A stretch of DNA of 64,000 bases from an uncultured Bacilli bacterium (GTDB taxonomy: Bacteria; Bacillota_I; Bacilli_A; RF39; UBA660). The DNA lies in assembly GCA_944358445.1 (NCBI GenBank), contig CALVRC010000005.1:1-64000 (forward strand), given 5' to 3'. Shown one piece after another: positions 1 to 8,208 of this stretch. Made by a program: the position numbers and the translations under genes. Numbering within the stretch: the stretch's first letter is position 1; each line of letters opens with the position of its first letter. The notes beneath the pieces were generated by a model, which had not been told where the DNA came from, did no database searches, and worked only from the letters and a program-made list of their open reading frames with translations.

Positions 1-366
1 CAAACTTTAGGTCGTTTAGCTACTAAAGTAGCAAATGTTTTAAGAGGAAAACATAAACCTACTTATACTCCACATATTGATGGTGGCGATTATGTTATCG
101 TTGTAAATGCTAATAAGGTAGTACTTACAGGTAACAAATTAAATGATAAGATGTATTACAATCACAGTAGATATACAGGTGGATTACGTGAAAGAACAGC
201 TAAAGAGATGGTTGAAAAATATCCAGTAGAAATGATTGAAAGAGCTGTTAAAGGTATGCTTCCAAAAGGAAGATTAGGTAGACAAATGTATAAAAAATTA
301 TTTGTATATGCAGAAGGAAATCATCCACATAGTGCTCAAAAACCTATTGAGATGAAAATGGACTAG
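1..366 (+). CDS. rplM: 50S ribosomal protein L13 (5' truncated by window edge)
   Basis: The frame is open from base 1, so the gene starts upstream of the window; 121 C-terminal residues are visible. They include the L13 core motif [11 protein letters not shown] at the edge and the conserved stretch [16 protein letters not shown] near residues 85-100 of the visible part. L13 is an early-assembly protein of the large ribosomal subunit. It is followed after 11 bases by rpsI, the usual rplM-rpsI operon of Bacteria. The tail is rich in His, Pro and Lys, as is normal for this family. Confidence 0.97.
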   Translation, partial: QTLGRLATKVANVLRGKHKPTYTPHIDGGDYVIVVNANKVVLTGNKLNDKMYYNHSRYTGGLRERTAKEMVEKYPVEMIERAVKGMLPKGRLGRQMYKKLFVYAEGNHPHSAQKPIEMKMD

Positions 367-377
367 GAGGAATTTAA

Positions 378-791
378 ATGGAGACAAGAAAATTTGTAGG
401 AACTGGTCGTAGAAAAGCATCTGTTGCTAGAGTACAAATGGTACCTGGTAAGGGAACTATTACTGTAAATGGTAGAGATGTTAGAGAGTTCTTCCCATAT
501 GAGACTAATATTATGGATTTAATGCAACCTTTAGTTGCAACAAATAATGAAAATACATTTGATATTACTGTAAAAGTAAATGGTGGTGGATTTACTGGTC
601 AAACTGGTGCTATTCGTTTAGGTATTACTAGAGCTTTACTTCTTTATGATAAGGAAAATGAAGGTAAAGAAGATAGTTATAGAAAAACTTTAAAAAGAGC
701 TGGATTTGTTACTCGTGATCCTAGAGTAAAAGAAAGAAAGAAACCTGGATTAAAAGGTGCACGTAGAGCTCCACAATTCTCAAAGAGATAA
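378..791 (+). CDS. rpsI: 30S ribosomal protein S9
   Basis: A 137-residue protein of the usual S9 length. The N-terminus reads [14 protein letters not shown], and the C-terminus is the S9 signature ending in SKR, the tail that contacts P-site tRNA in known ribosomes. The glycine-rich segment [17 protein letters not shown] around residue 70 is typical. A strong ribosome-binding site (TAGGAGGA) lies 6-8 bases before ATG, overlapping the rplM stop. It is co-transcribed with rplM and followed directly by an intrinsic terminator. Confidence 0.98.
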   Translation: METRKFVGTGRRKASVARVQMVPGKGTITVNGRDVREFFPYETNIMDLMQPLVATNNENTFDITVKVNGGGFTGQTGAIRLGITRALLLYDKENEGKEDSYRKTLKRAGFVTRDPRVKERKKPGLKGARRAPQFSKR

Positions 792-802
792 TATATTTTA
801 TC

Positions 803-838
803 AAAAAACATTGGATTTGTTTCCAATGTTTTTATTTT
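803..838 (+). terminator. Intrinsic terminator of rplM-rpsI
   Basis: The stem AAAACATTGGA (805-815) pairs with TCCAATGTTTT (822-832), with a short loop and trailing T-rich sequence. It begins 12 bases after the rpsI stop. Confidence 0.85.
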
Positions 839-896
839 GTTCTTTATAAATGGTGTAAAAAAATGTGTAAAGTTAAGATTATTTTATTTTTTAATA

Positions 897-925
897 TTGT
901 TAAAATTTGGATATATACATATAAT
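897..925 (+). promoter_or_regulatory. Sigma-A type promoter of a small RNA
   Basis: TTGTTA (897-902), a 17-base spacer and TATAAT (920-925) form a near-consensus vegetative promoter. The expected start is near 932. No reading frame with a ribosome site begins before the terminator-like structure ending at 987, so the product appears to be a short RNA. Confidence 0.7.
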
Positions 926-931
926 GTTAGT

Positions 932-987
932 ATAAGGTTGGAAACATAAGGGGCTGGCATACGCCAATTCAATTTTCCAACTTTTTT
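932..987 (+). ncRNA. Candidate free-standing small RNA, about 56 nt
   Basis: Downstream of the 897-925 promoter the DNA encodes an outer stem GTTGGAAA (937-944) with TTTCCAAC (974-981), followed by six T residues (982-987). Inside it lies a second perfect stem TGGC (955-958) with GCCA (963-966) and loop ATAC. The T-run marks an intrinsic terminator. The next gene (1102) has its own promoter at 1049-1077, so this looks like an independent transcript and not only a leader. I do not recognise the structure as a known riboswitch or housekeeping RNA. An attenuator role cannot be excluded. Confidence 0.55.
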
Positions 988-1048
988 GTATTAAAATATT
1001 GATTGATTGTTTTTAATTTTAGTTTGATATGGATTTTTCTATATTTTA

Positions 1049-1077
1049 TTGACATATTAAATAGTTTACTTTATACT
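1049..1077 (+). promoter_or_regulatory. Promoter of the 1102 gene
   Basis: TTGACA (1049-1054), 17 bases, TATACT (1072-1077). It lies 25 bases before the ATG at 1102, and its ribosome site GGAGGAA is at 1090-1096. Confidence 0.7.
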
Positions 1078-1101
1078 ATTTGTAAGTTTGGAGGAATTTA
1101 T

Positions 1102-1512
1102 ATGAATGGTGCTGAAATTACAATGCTTTCTCTTAGTATTATTGCTATTGTCTCTTCTGTATCAGCAATTGGAAGTTTTAGTAGAAGTAGAATTAGAATG
1201 TTAACAGAAAAAAATAAATATATTGATGAAAATATTAAGCCTTATATTGATTCTTTAGATTATAATGAGCTTTTGGTTGTAGCAAATGCTATGATTAATT
1301 CACTTAGTGATGATGAAGCAAATGTTTTTCAAAATGATATAGAAAATATTGATTTATTTTTATGTGATGATGAAAATTTTAATGAAGTTGTTTGTGAAAA
1401 GTTACGTGATTTAATAGAAGAAAAAATATTTTCATTTTCTAGTGAAGAATTAGAAGCGTTTAAAATAAATTATCGTAAATTAAAACCAAAGTCTAAAATT
1501 TATAAAAAGTAG
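1102..1512 (+). CDS. Hypothetical small membrane-anchored acidic protein
   Basis: 136 residues starting MNGAEITMLSLSI. The start was chosen because GGAGGAA lies 6 bases upstream and a promoter overlaps the longer frame beginning at 1003. Residues 5-25 form one hydrophobic segment (likely a membrane anchor), followed by SFSRSRIRM and an acidic, helix-rich domain (for example NSLSDDEANVFQNDIENID), with a basic tail. No family recognised. It stands alone between two terminator-like hairpins. Confidence 0.7.
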   Translation: MNGAEITMLSLSIIAIVSSVSAIGSFSRSRIRMLTEKNKYIDENIKPYIDSLDYNELLVVANAMINSLSDDEANVFQNDIENIDLFLCDDENFNEVVCEKLRDLIEEKIFSFSSEELEAFKINYRKLKPKSKIYKK

Positions 1513-1545
1513 AAGAATAAATATAATAGTTTATTCTTTTATTAT
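1513..1545 (+). terminator. Hairpin terminator after the 1102 gene
   Basis: AAGAATAAA (1513-1521) pairs with TTTATTCTT (1530-1538), followed by a T-rich stretch. A second inverted repeat TAGTAGAT/ATCTACTA spans about 1550-1583. Confidence 0.65.
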
Positions 1546-1595
1546 TTGTTAGTAGATTTTGTGATTGTTTTTTTTATCTACTACCATATTCAATT

Positions 1596-1623
1596 TTTAC
1601 AATTTGTGAGAATATGGTATACT
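1596..1623 (+). promoter_or_regulatory. Promoter of the methyltransferase/pseudouridine synthase operon
   Basis: TTTACA (1596-1601), 16 bases, TATACT (1618-1623). The −10 box lies downstream of the first in-frame ATG at 1614, which rules that codon out as the start and supports ATG 1641. Confidence 0.6.
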
Positions 1624-1640
1624 ATTATTTGGTGATATAT

Positions 1641-2522
1641 ATGCTTAAAATTAGTGATAAATGGTCAGATTATGAGTGTTTAGACGCTGGAAATGGCGAA
1701 AAATTGGAAAGATGGGGGTCGTTTATTTTAAGAAGGCCAGAACCACAAGCAATGTGGGAGACCAATTTTGATGATAATTGGAATAATATTGATGGTGTTT
1801 ATTATCGTTCTAACAAGGGTGGTGGACACTGGGAGTTTAAGAGAAATCTACCTGAATTTTGGACAGTAAAATATAATGATTTAACTTTTAAAGTTACACC
1901 AACTAATTTTAAACATACTGGTTTGTTTCCAGAGCAAGCGACTAATTGGGAGTTTATGGCTAGTAAGATTAAAAAAGCTGTGGATAGTGGCCGAGAGGTT
2001 AAGATTTTAAATTTATTTGCTTATACTGGTGCGGCTAGTATGGCGGCTTTAAAAGCTGGAGCTTCTGTGGTTCAAGTTGATGCCTCTAAAGGTATGACTC
2101 TATGGGCTAAAGAAAATAGAGATTTATGTGGTCTTTCCTCAAGTAATATTCGTTTTATTGTGGATGATTGTTTGAAATTTGTTGAAAGAGAGTATCGCCG
2201 GGGAAATAAATATGATGGTATTGTTATGGATCCGCCTAGTTATGGCAGGGGTCCAAATAAGGAAGTTTGGAAGTTTGAGAAGAATATGGCAGTACTTTTA
2301 GATGCTTGTTTAAAGATTTTAAGTGATAAACCTTTATTTTTACTTATTAATTCATATACGACGGGTATTAGTAATATTGTACTTTCTAATATGCTTAAGA
2401 CGATGATGTTACCACTTTATCCAAATGGTAAAGTTACTTCTGGTGAGATTGGATTGCCTATTAAAAGAAATAATTTGATATTACCTTGCGGAATATATGG
2501 GAGATGGGAAAGTAATGATTAA
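1641..2522 (+). CDS. Class I SAM-dependent methyltransferase, RlmI/COG1092 type
   Basis: 293 residues. The SAM-binding motif LNLFAYTGAASMAAL lies near residues 126-140, and the catalytic-loop type motif MDPPSYGRG near 195. These match the COG1092 family, which includes the 23S rRNA m5C methyltransferase RlmI. Unlike classic RlmI there is no N-terminal PUA domain; the N-terminus instead carries a short beta-rich segment (ERWGSFILRRPEPQAMW). ATG 1641 is preceded by GGTGAT. It overlaps the next gene by 8 bases, suggesting coupled synthesis of two RNA-modifying enzymes. The rRNA target is inferred from family only. Confidence 0.8.
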   Translation: MLKISDKWSDYECLDAGNGEKLERWGSFILRRPEPQAMWETNFDDNWNNIDGVYYRSNKGGGHWEFKRNLPEFWTVKYNDLTFKVTPTNFKHTGLFPEQATNWEFMASKIKKAVDSGREVKILNLFAYTGAASMAALKAGASVVQVDASKGMTLWAKENRDLCGLSSSNIRFIVDDCLKFVEREYRRGNKYDGIVMDPPSYGRGPNKEVWKFEKNMAVLLDACLKILSDKPLFLLINSYTTGISNIVLSNMLKTMMLPLYPNGKVTSGEIGLPIKRNNLILPCGIYGRWESND

Positions 2523-3168
2523 TATTATTTATGAAGATAATCATTTACTTGTTGTAGAAAAGCCTATTAATGTACCTGTTCAAGCGGATAAGAGTGGCGA
2601 TGAAGATTTATTAACTATGTTAAAAAAATATTTGAAAGAAAAATATAATAAACCTGGTGATGCTTATTTAGGTTTAGTACATAGACTTGATAGACCAGTA
2701 GGTGGTGTTATGGTATTTGCAAAAACATCTAAGGCCGCTAGTAGACTTTCTAAACAAGTTCAAAAACATGAATTTAAGAAAATATATATGGCAGTTATAG
2801 AAGGTAAAGTTAGTGAAAGTAGTACTTTTAAAGATAAATTAAAGAAAGATGAAAAGACAAATATAACTAGAGTAAGTGAAGATGGTAAAGAAGCTGAGCT
2901 TAGTTATAGTTTGATAGGATTTATTAATAATTTATCTTTAGTTAGAATTAGTCTAAAAACGGGGCGTAGTCATCAAATAAGAGTTCAGTTTGCATCTAGA
3001 AAAATACCACTTTATGGTGATCAAAAGTATAATCCAAATGCAGTAAAAGATCAAATAGCTTTATTTGCTTCTAGGTTAGAGTTTAGGCATCCAGTTACTA
3101 AAGAAGTTATGAGTTTTGAGCTCCCACTTCCTGAAAGGTATCCATTTACTTTATTTAAAAGTATTTAA
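2515..3168 (+). CDS. RluA-family pseudouridine synthase
   Basis: 217 residues. The catalytic motif LVHRLDRPVGGVMVF contains the HRLD aspartate that defines RluA/RluD-type RNA pseudouridine synthases. A second conserved block is TGRSHQIRVQFASRK (residues about 152-166), followed by PLYGDQKYN. No N-terminal S4 domain is present, so it resembles the short RluA/RluC-type single-domain members. ATG 2515 lies inside the end of the upstream methyltransferase and has GGGAGATGGG upstream. The target base (23S rRNA or tRNA) cannot be told from sequence. Confidence 0.87.
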   Translation: MINIIYEDNHLLVVEKPINVPVQADKSGDEDLLTMLKKYLKEKYNKPGDAYLGLVHRLDRPVGGVMVFAKTSKAASRLSKQVQKHEFKKIYMAVIEGKVSESSTFKDKLKKDEKTNITRVSEDGKEAELSYSLIGFINNLSLVRISLKTGRSHQIRVQFASRKIPLYGDQKYNPNAVKDQIALFASRLEFRHPVTKEVMSFELPLPERYPFTLFKSI

Positions 3169-3182
3169 ATGAGGGGATAATT

Positions 3183-3851
3183 ATGAAAAAATTAAAAAAT
3201 GTTATTATTATTTTGGTTGTTTTAATTTTAATGTTTTTTATTGTGCAGGCATTTTTAAAGAAACCTAACTTAATGCCTGTTAAAGGTCAATTAGAAGAAC
3301 TTAATTTGACAAATGTTAATAAATTAATGATTGTATCACATCCTGGAGATGAAAGTGTTTGGGGTGGAGCACATTTATTATCTGATAATTATTTGGTTGT
3401 TTGTGTGTCTTGTGGGTATGATAATAATAAGACTAAAAGTTTTTTAGATGTTACTAAAAATAGTGGTGATCTTTCTATTATGATGGGATATTCTGACAAA
3501 ATTTACTTGGGTAAAAACTATAAAAAAATAAAAAAGCAACTTAAGTATATCTTAAGGTATAAAAACTGGAATGAGGTTGTAACTCATAATCCGGATGGTG
3601 AGTATAATAATTATCAGCATAAGCAGATTAATAAGATTTTAAGTGAACTTGAAGTTAACAATCTATATTATTTTGGTAAGTATTATACTAAAAAAGAAAT
3701 GGAAGATTTAGATAAAGAGACTAGCTTAAATGGTAAAATTATTAAAAACAAAATTAATAATATGGTAAAAAAATATGATAATTTATATGATGATTATAAG
3801 CATATGTTGCCATTTGAGGATTGGATTGGAGCAAATAAATGGAAAAATTAA
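3183..3851 (+). CDS. Membrane-anchored PIG-L/LmbE-family protein with altered active site
   Basis: 222 residues; an N-terminal membrane anchor at about residues 5-23, then an extracytoplasmic LmbE-like fold. The family's HPDDE motif is HPGDE here (residues 53-57), and the second motif, usually GxYGHxDH, reads GEYNNYQH (139-146). The zinc ligands H53, D56 and H146 are kept. The residues that act as base (first Asp) and the second-motif His are Gly55 and Asn143. It overlaps the YfhO gene by 13 bases, so a role in decorating a surface glycopolymer is plausible. Activity as a deacetylase is doubtful. Confidence 0.75.
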   Translation: MKKLKNVIIILVVLILMFFIVQAFLKKPNLMPVKGQLEELNLTNVNKLMIVSHPGDESVWGGAHLLSDNYLVVCVSCGYDNNKTKSFLDVTKNSGDLSIMMGYSDKIYLGKNYKKIKKQLKYILRYKNWNEVVTHNPDGEYNNYQHKQINKILSELEVNNLYYFGKYYTKKEMEDLDKETSLNGKIIKNKINNMVKKYDNLYDDYKHMLPFEDWIGANKWKN

Positions 3852-6337
3852 GTAAAAAGGATAAGGTTAATTTATTTTGGATAATTGCTATTTATTTTGG
3901 TATAGCTTTAATTATTACACACGGTGAATATGTATTTGGTTCAAAGATAGATTGGGGCTTTCAACATTTTGTTTTTCCAGAATATTTTAGGATGCTTTTT
4001 TACGAAACAGGTGATATATTTCCTGATTTTGCCTTTAATATTGGTGGTGGACAAAATATATATTATTTTGTTTATTATGGTTTACTTAGTCCAATTATTT
4101 TATTTTCTTATTTACTTCCTTTTGTTCCAATGAGTTTTTATATTCCTTTTGTAATGCTTTTAATGGGCGCTATTTCAATCTATTTATTTTATGTGTGGAT
4201 AAAGGGATTTAAATATTCAAATAAGCTTAATTTTATTATGACTTTGATGTTTGCAATGGCTGGGCCACTATTATTTCATAGTCATAAACATATTATGTTT
4301 GTAAGTTATATGCCATTTTTGATTTTAGGCTTGATAGGAGTTAGAAGGTATTTTTCTTATGGTTATAAAGGTTTAATGATGATTAGTATATTTTTAATGA
4401 TTATGACTAGTTATTATTATAGTGTTGGAGGAATACTTTGTTTAACTATATATGGTGTTTATGAATATTTAAGAATAAATGATAAATTTATTTTGAAAGA
4501 TTTTATTAAAAAAGGATTTAGATTTGCTTTACTTGTGATAACAGGAATTTTAATGGCTGGAATTATTTTGCTTCCGGTTATATATACTCTTATGAATGGT
4601 AGAGGTGAAAGTTTTGGCTCTGTTTCTTTATTAGAAGCAATTACTCCTAGTATTAATTTAGATTTTTTACTTTATAAATCTTATTCTATTGGACTTTTAA
4701 GTGTTACTTTTATTTCAATAATTTATTTGATTTTTGAGAAGAAAGAAAAAAGGTTTTTGGGTATTTTACTTTCTTTATTGATTGTTTGTCCTATTTTTGT
4801 ATATGTTTTAAATGGGGCTTTATATTTAGATGGTAAAGCTTTAATTCCATTTTTACCACTTTATGTTTTAGCAACATCTTTATTTTTAAAGGATGTTTTA
4901 GAAAATAAAGCTTATTTTAAATTAATATTTTTAATAATAATTATTAGTTTAACTTTGATATATTTGAATGGTAATGCTTTAAAATTATACTTTACAATTG
5001 AATGTTTTATATTTTTAATTTTACTTTGGTTATATAAAAAGTATAAGAAAAGTTTAATCATTCTTTTACCACTCGCTTTAACCAGTTTTGGTGTTTGTTT
5101 GGGAGTAAATTTAAATGATAATTTAATTTCTATTTCTGATTTTAAAGAGCAAAATGATCCTGTTATATCTGAAATTATAGAGGACATTTCTAATGAAGAT
5201 GATGGTGTTTATAGAACAGCAATTAATTTAAAAGCATCTAATGAGGTAGTGAATAAAGTAAGTCATATTAATGAAAATTTAATAACTCTTTACTCTTCTA
5301 CTTATAATACATTATATAGTGATTTTTTCTATGATTTTAATAATAACAGAGCTTCACGTAATATGTTTATTATAAGTGAGAGTGGTAATAATTTATTTGA
5401 AAGCTATATGGGTGTTAAGTATTTAATTACTGATGGAAAGGCTCCTTTAGGTTATAATTTTTTTAGAAGTTATGGGGATTATACAGTTTATATTAATAAA
5501 AATGCTTTACCACTTGGATATGTGACTGATAGAGTAATGAGTTATGATGATTATAATAAATTAAAATTTCCTGATGATACTTTGTCTTTAATTGGAAATG
5601 TTGTCAGTACTGATGGAGATTATGAGTATGAAAGTAAAGTTATAAGTCATGAAATAGATTTAAATGATGGTGAAAAGAGTAATTTAAAAATTGAGGATTA
5701 CAAAGACGGTTATAAAATAACAGTTAATGATAATAGTGGGTTTTTAAAATTAGATTTAGATAATGAGAGTGATGAGTTATATTTACTTAGATTTACTTTA
5801 GAAAACCCTCAAAAGTGTTCGAAAGGGGATACCCAGATAATTGTTAATGGTATTAAAAATAAATTAACATGTAAGAGCTGGAAATATTTTAATAGTAATT
5901 ATACTTTTGATTATACTTTAAATGGGGATTTAAATATTGAATTTTCTAATGGTGTTCATTATATAAAAAAAGATGAACTTTATAGTATTAATTATGATGA
6001 TTTTGTAAATAGTTATAGTGATATTTATGCTTTTGATAATGTTAAGGTACATGGTGATAAAATAAGTGGTACTGTGGATGCGAATGAGAGCGGATATTTT
6101 AATTTATCAATACCTTATGATAAAGGATTCATTATTAAGGTTGATGGAAAAGAAATCGATTATGAGAAAGTAAATAAGGCTTTTATTGGATTTCCTATTT
6201 CTGAAGGTAATCATAAAATTGAAATTGAATTTAAGGCACCAAATGCATTTGCGGGTAAAATCATGAGTATGATTGGTTGTTTAATTTTTGCTATTATTAT
6301 GAAATATCAATATAGAGAAAAGAAAAAACTTACATAA
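3839..6337 (+). CDS. YfhO-family multi-pass membrane glycosyltransferase-like protein
   Basis: 832 residues. After a short cytoplasmic N-terminus there are about a dozen membrane helices through residue ~430. The first outside loop carries the YfhO/GT-C style motif KIDWGFQHFVFPEYF (Asp and Gln at the predicted active face) and NIGGGQN. A large beta-rich outside domain follows (about 440-800), closed by a final helix and KYQYREKKK. YfhO proteins in Bacillus and Listeria glycosylate lipoteichoic acid; that function is inferred here from family. It is translationally coupled to the PIG-L-like gene. Confidence 0.85.
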   Translation: MEKLSKKDKVNLFWIIAIYFGIALIITHGEYVFGSKIDWGFQHFVFPEYFRMLFYETGDIFPDFAFNIGGGQNIYYFVYYGLLSPIILFSYLLPFVPMSFYIPFVMLLMGAISIYLFYVWIKGFKYSNKLNFIMTLMFAMAGPLLFHSHKHIMFVSYMPFLILGLIGVRRYFSYGYKGLMMISIFLMIMTSYYYSVGGILCLTIYGVYEYLRINDKFILKDFIKKGFRFALLVITGILMAGIILLPVIYTLMNGRGESFGSVSLLEAITPSINLDFLLYKSYSIGLLSVTFISIIYLIFEKKEKRFLGILLSLLIVCPIFVYVLNGALYLDGKALIPFLPLYVLATSLFLKDVLENKAYFKLIFLIIIISLTLIYLNGNALKLYFTIECFIFLILLWLYKKYKKSLIILLPLALTSFGVCLGVNLNDNLISISDFKEQNDPVISEIIEDISNEDDGVYRTAINLKASNEVVNKVSHINENLITLYSSTYNTLYSDFFYDFNNNRASRNMFIISESGNNLFESYMGVKYLITDGKAPLGYNFFRSYGDYTVYINKNALPLGYVTDRVMSYDDYNKLKFPDDTLSLIGNVVSTDGDYEYESKVISHEIDLNDGEKSNLKIEDYKDGYKITVNDNSGFLKLDLDNESDELYLLRFTLENPQKCSKGDTQIIVNGIKNKLTCKSWKYFNSNYTFDYTLNGDLNIEFSNGVHYIKKDELYSINYDDFVNSYSDIYAFDNVKVHGDKISGTVDANESGYFNLSIPYDKGFIIKVDGKEIDYEKVNKAFIGFPISEGNHKIEIEFKAPNAFAGKIMSMIGCLIFAIIMKYQYREKKKLT

Positions 6338-6353
6338 TTTTGTGAGTTTTTTT
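6323..6353 (+). terminator. Intrinsic terminator after yfhO-like gene
   Basis: AAACTTACA pairs with TGTGAGTTT across the stop codon of the YfhO gene, followed by a run of seven T. Confidence 0.7.
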
Positions 6354-6421
6354 AGTTTTTTGAAGGAAATGATATATAAAATGTTGTATGTTAATATATG
6401 AAGGGGCTAGAAAGGAGATAT

Positions 6422-7312
6422 ATGAAAAAAATATTTATACTTTTATTTTGTTTATCTTTTGGACTTAACTATGACGTAAAAGCTATGGAAAGTACAAAAA
6501 TAACATATAATAAGTTAGACGGAATTGTTTATAATCAAAAAATTGATGGTAAGTTAAAATCTAATACAGTTACAATGTTTGGGATGAAAGATAGAATTGC
6601 TTATTGTATTGAACCTGGTGTTGAGATTAATGAAAAATATTATGATATATATACTGACTGGAGTATGGTTGATTTTTCAGATGATGTTAAAAAGTTGATT
6701 GAAAAGATTGGGTATTATGGTTATGAATATCCTGGCCATCAAACAAATTATTATTATATTGCAGCTCAGGAATTAATATGGAAAGCTGTAAGACCAGATA
6801 TTGAGGTTACATGGACAACTGGTAAAAACTTAACAGGTAAAGTTATTGATATTAGTAAAGAAAAAAAGGAGATATTAGATTTGGTAAATAATTCAGATTT
6901 GTTGCCTAGTTTTAGTGAGGAAAGTATCAAAGATGAAGTTGGAAAAACAATTATTTTAGAAGACAAAAATAATGTTTTAGAAGAATATAATATTTCTAAT
7001 AGTAGATATCATAATGTAGTTAAAGAGGGTAATAAACTTAGTATTACATTAAATAAGCAGGTTGTTCCTTCTGAAACTTTAAAGCTTACTAGAAAATATT
7101 ATGATGATGCACCATTACTAATTTATAGTAAAGGTGATTCTCAGAAACTTGCTGCTTTAAGGATTAGTACAAATAAAGAAAGTTATATTAGTTTGGCAAA
7201 TGAGGAATTGCCTGAAATAGTTGAAGTTCCAAATACAGGTTTTTATAATGTTTCTAGTGTTGTTGGAACTGTTTTAGTTGGTCTTGGAATTGTTTTTGTC
7301 AAAATACATTAA
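6422..7312 (+). CDS. Thioester-domain (TQXA-type) cell-wall adhesin with sortase signal
   Basis: 296 residues. ATG 6422 follows AAAGGAGA and opens a signal peptide (KKIFILLFCLSFG, cut near AKA/KAM at about residue 21). Cys62 in AYCIEPG and Gln116 in IAAQELIW are in the right context for the internal Cys-Gln thioester of surface thioester domains, which bind host molecules covalently in other Gram-positives. The C-terminus has the sorting motif VPNTG (269-273), a hydrophobic segment and a very short tail KIH. The sortase gene overlaps its 3' end, so this protein is its likely substrate. Only one thioester domain and a short stalk are present, which is small for an adhesin. Confidence 0.83.
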   Translation: MKKIFILLFCLSFGLNYDVKAMESTKITYNKLDGIVYNQKIDGKLKSNTVTMFGMKDRIAYCIEPGVEINEKYYDIYTDWSMVDFSDDVKKLIEKIGYYGYEYPGHQTNYYYIAAQELIWKAVRPDIEVTWTTGKNLTGKVIDISKEKKEILDLVNNSDLLPSFSEESIKDEVGKTIILEDKNNVLEEYNISNSRYHNVVKEGNKLSITLNKQVVPSETLKLTRKYYDDAPLLIYSKGDSQKLAALRISTNKESYISLANEELPEIVEVPNTGFYNVSSVVGTVLVGLGIVFVKIH

Positions 7313-7895
7313 AAATATAGGAATTATATTAGTAATACTTGGGCATTATTATTTCTGTGGTTATGTTTTGTCAGAAGTTCATGATATGAAAAATTATGAA
7401 CCATTAGTAAAAATAATTAATAATAGTTCAAAAGAAGGCATTCAAGTGAATGAAAAAAGTAATAGTGATTTAGCAAATACTAAACAGATTTCTTTTAATA
7501 AATATCTCGGAATAATTGAAATACCTAAAATTAATTTAAAAAGGTATTTGTATGATATAGATTCTAGTCAAAATGATGTTGATAAAAATATTGAAATTTT
7601 AAAAGATTCTGATATGCCAAATGTTCGTGGTGGAAATTTAATTTTGGCTGGGCATAATGGTAATTCTGCTGTTGGACATTTTAAAAATTTGCATAAGGTT
7701 ACTTTAGGGGATAAAGTTGTTATTAATTATAATAACATTAATTATACCTATGAAATTTCTAAAATTTACGATGTTTTAAAGACGGGTAGTGTTGCTATTA
7801 AACGAAATAAAAATAAAAATACAATTACGTTAATCACTTGCCTTGGAAGTGATAGGCAATTAGTTGTAATTGGATATTTAAAGGACAGTTTTTAA
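7278..7895 (+). CDS. Sortase (dedicated to the adjacent thioester protein)
   Basis: About 205 residues, with an N-terminal membrane helix (IIILVILGHYYFCGYVL region). The catalytic triad is His126 in LAGHNG, Cys188 in TLITCLG and Arg193 in SDRQLVV. There is no ATG before residue 37; starts are TTG at 7278, 7284, 7290 or 7296. TTG 7296 is best placed after CTTGGAA, so the start is uncertain by up to six codons. It overlaps the adhesin gene by about 17-35 bases, which implies coupled translation. The likely role is cleaving the VPNTG signal and attaching the protein to peptidoglycan. The class is uncertain (class D-like by size). Confidence 0.9.
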   Translation: MVLELFLSKYIKNIGIILVILGHYYFCGYVLSEVHDMKNYEPLVKIINNSSKEGIQVNEKSNSDLANTKQISFNKYLGIIEIPKINLKRYLYDIDSSQNDVDKNIEILKDSDMPNVRGGNLILAGHNGNSAVGHFKNLHKVTLGDKVVINYNNINYTYEISKIYDVLKTGSVAIKRNKNKNTITLITCLGSDRQLVVIGYLKDSF

Positions 7896-7918
7896 TACTA
7901 TTTCAAATAAAAGAATTT

Positions 7919-7943
7919 ACAGTACCAATTAGTGGTATTGTTT
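7919..7943 (+). terminator. Intrinsic terminator of adhesin-sortase operon
   Basis: ACAGTACCA and TGGTATTGT form a stem with loop ATTAG, followed by TTTATTT. Confidence 0.75.
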
Positions 7944-7950
7944 TATTTAC

Positions 7951-8176
7951 TAAGAATTTGTTTTGTAAAAGATGAAAGTATGCAAAAATTATTTATAAGT
8001 ATAACTATTTGTAATATATTAATGACAATAAATTAATTATAAATTTTGATAAACTAAAATAGAAATTAGAACACGTAACTCTTCATTATTGTTCTATGAA
8101 GAAGTCTAAAACTGCAAGAAAAGCGAAAAAGTTTTCTGTGAGGTAAGCTAGTCAAAATTTATTTTGGTATTTTGTC
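7951..8176 (+). mobile_element. Non-autonomous TnpB-type mini-element (IS200/IS605-like ends, no gene)
   Basis: This 226-bp gene-free stretch aligns at both ends with the decayed TnpB element at 11611-12331. The left part (7951-8030) matches 11611-11690 with scattered differences. The right part (about 8065-8176) matches 12222-12331, including 38 identical bases at 8138-8175 and 12293-12330. The whole tnpB reading frame is missing. The inverted repeat that folds the right end (ATAAATTTTGAT near 8040 against TCAAAATTTAT near 8152) is kept. It sits directly after the sortase terminator and next to the amidase gene. Elements of this kind are mobilised in trans by a related TnpA in known systems; no tnpA is visible here. 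Confidence 0.75.
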
Positions 8177-8193
8177 TTTTTTATACATATAAT
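8164..8193 (+). promoter_or_regulatory. Promoter of the amidase gene, −35 supplied by the element end
   Basis: TTGGTA (8164-8169), 18 bases, TATAAT (8188-8193). The −35 box lies within the conserved right end of the mini-element, the −10 box outside it. Confidence 0.5.
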
Positions 8194-8208
8194 TTAGTGG
8201 TGAGATAT

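Noticed and set aside
932-987. preQ1, SRP or other known RNA class for the small RNA
   Set aside because: The nested stems with loop ATAC show none of the conserved cores of these classes that I can recognise.
4912-5187. Minus-strand frame within the yfhO-like gene
   Set aside because: Composition of an AT-rich shadow, no start context, and the plus-strand gene is continuous here.
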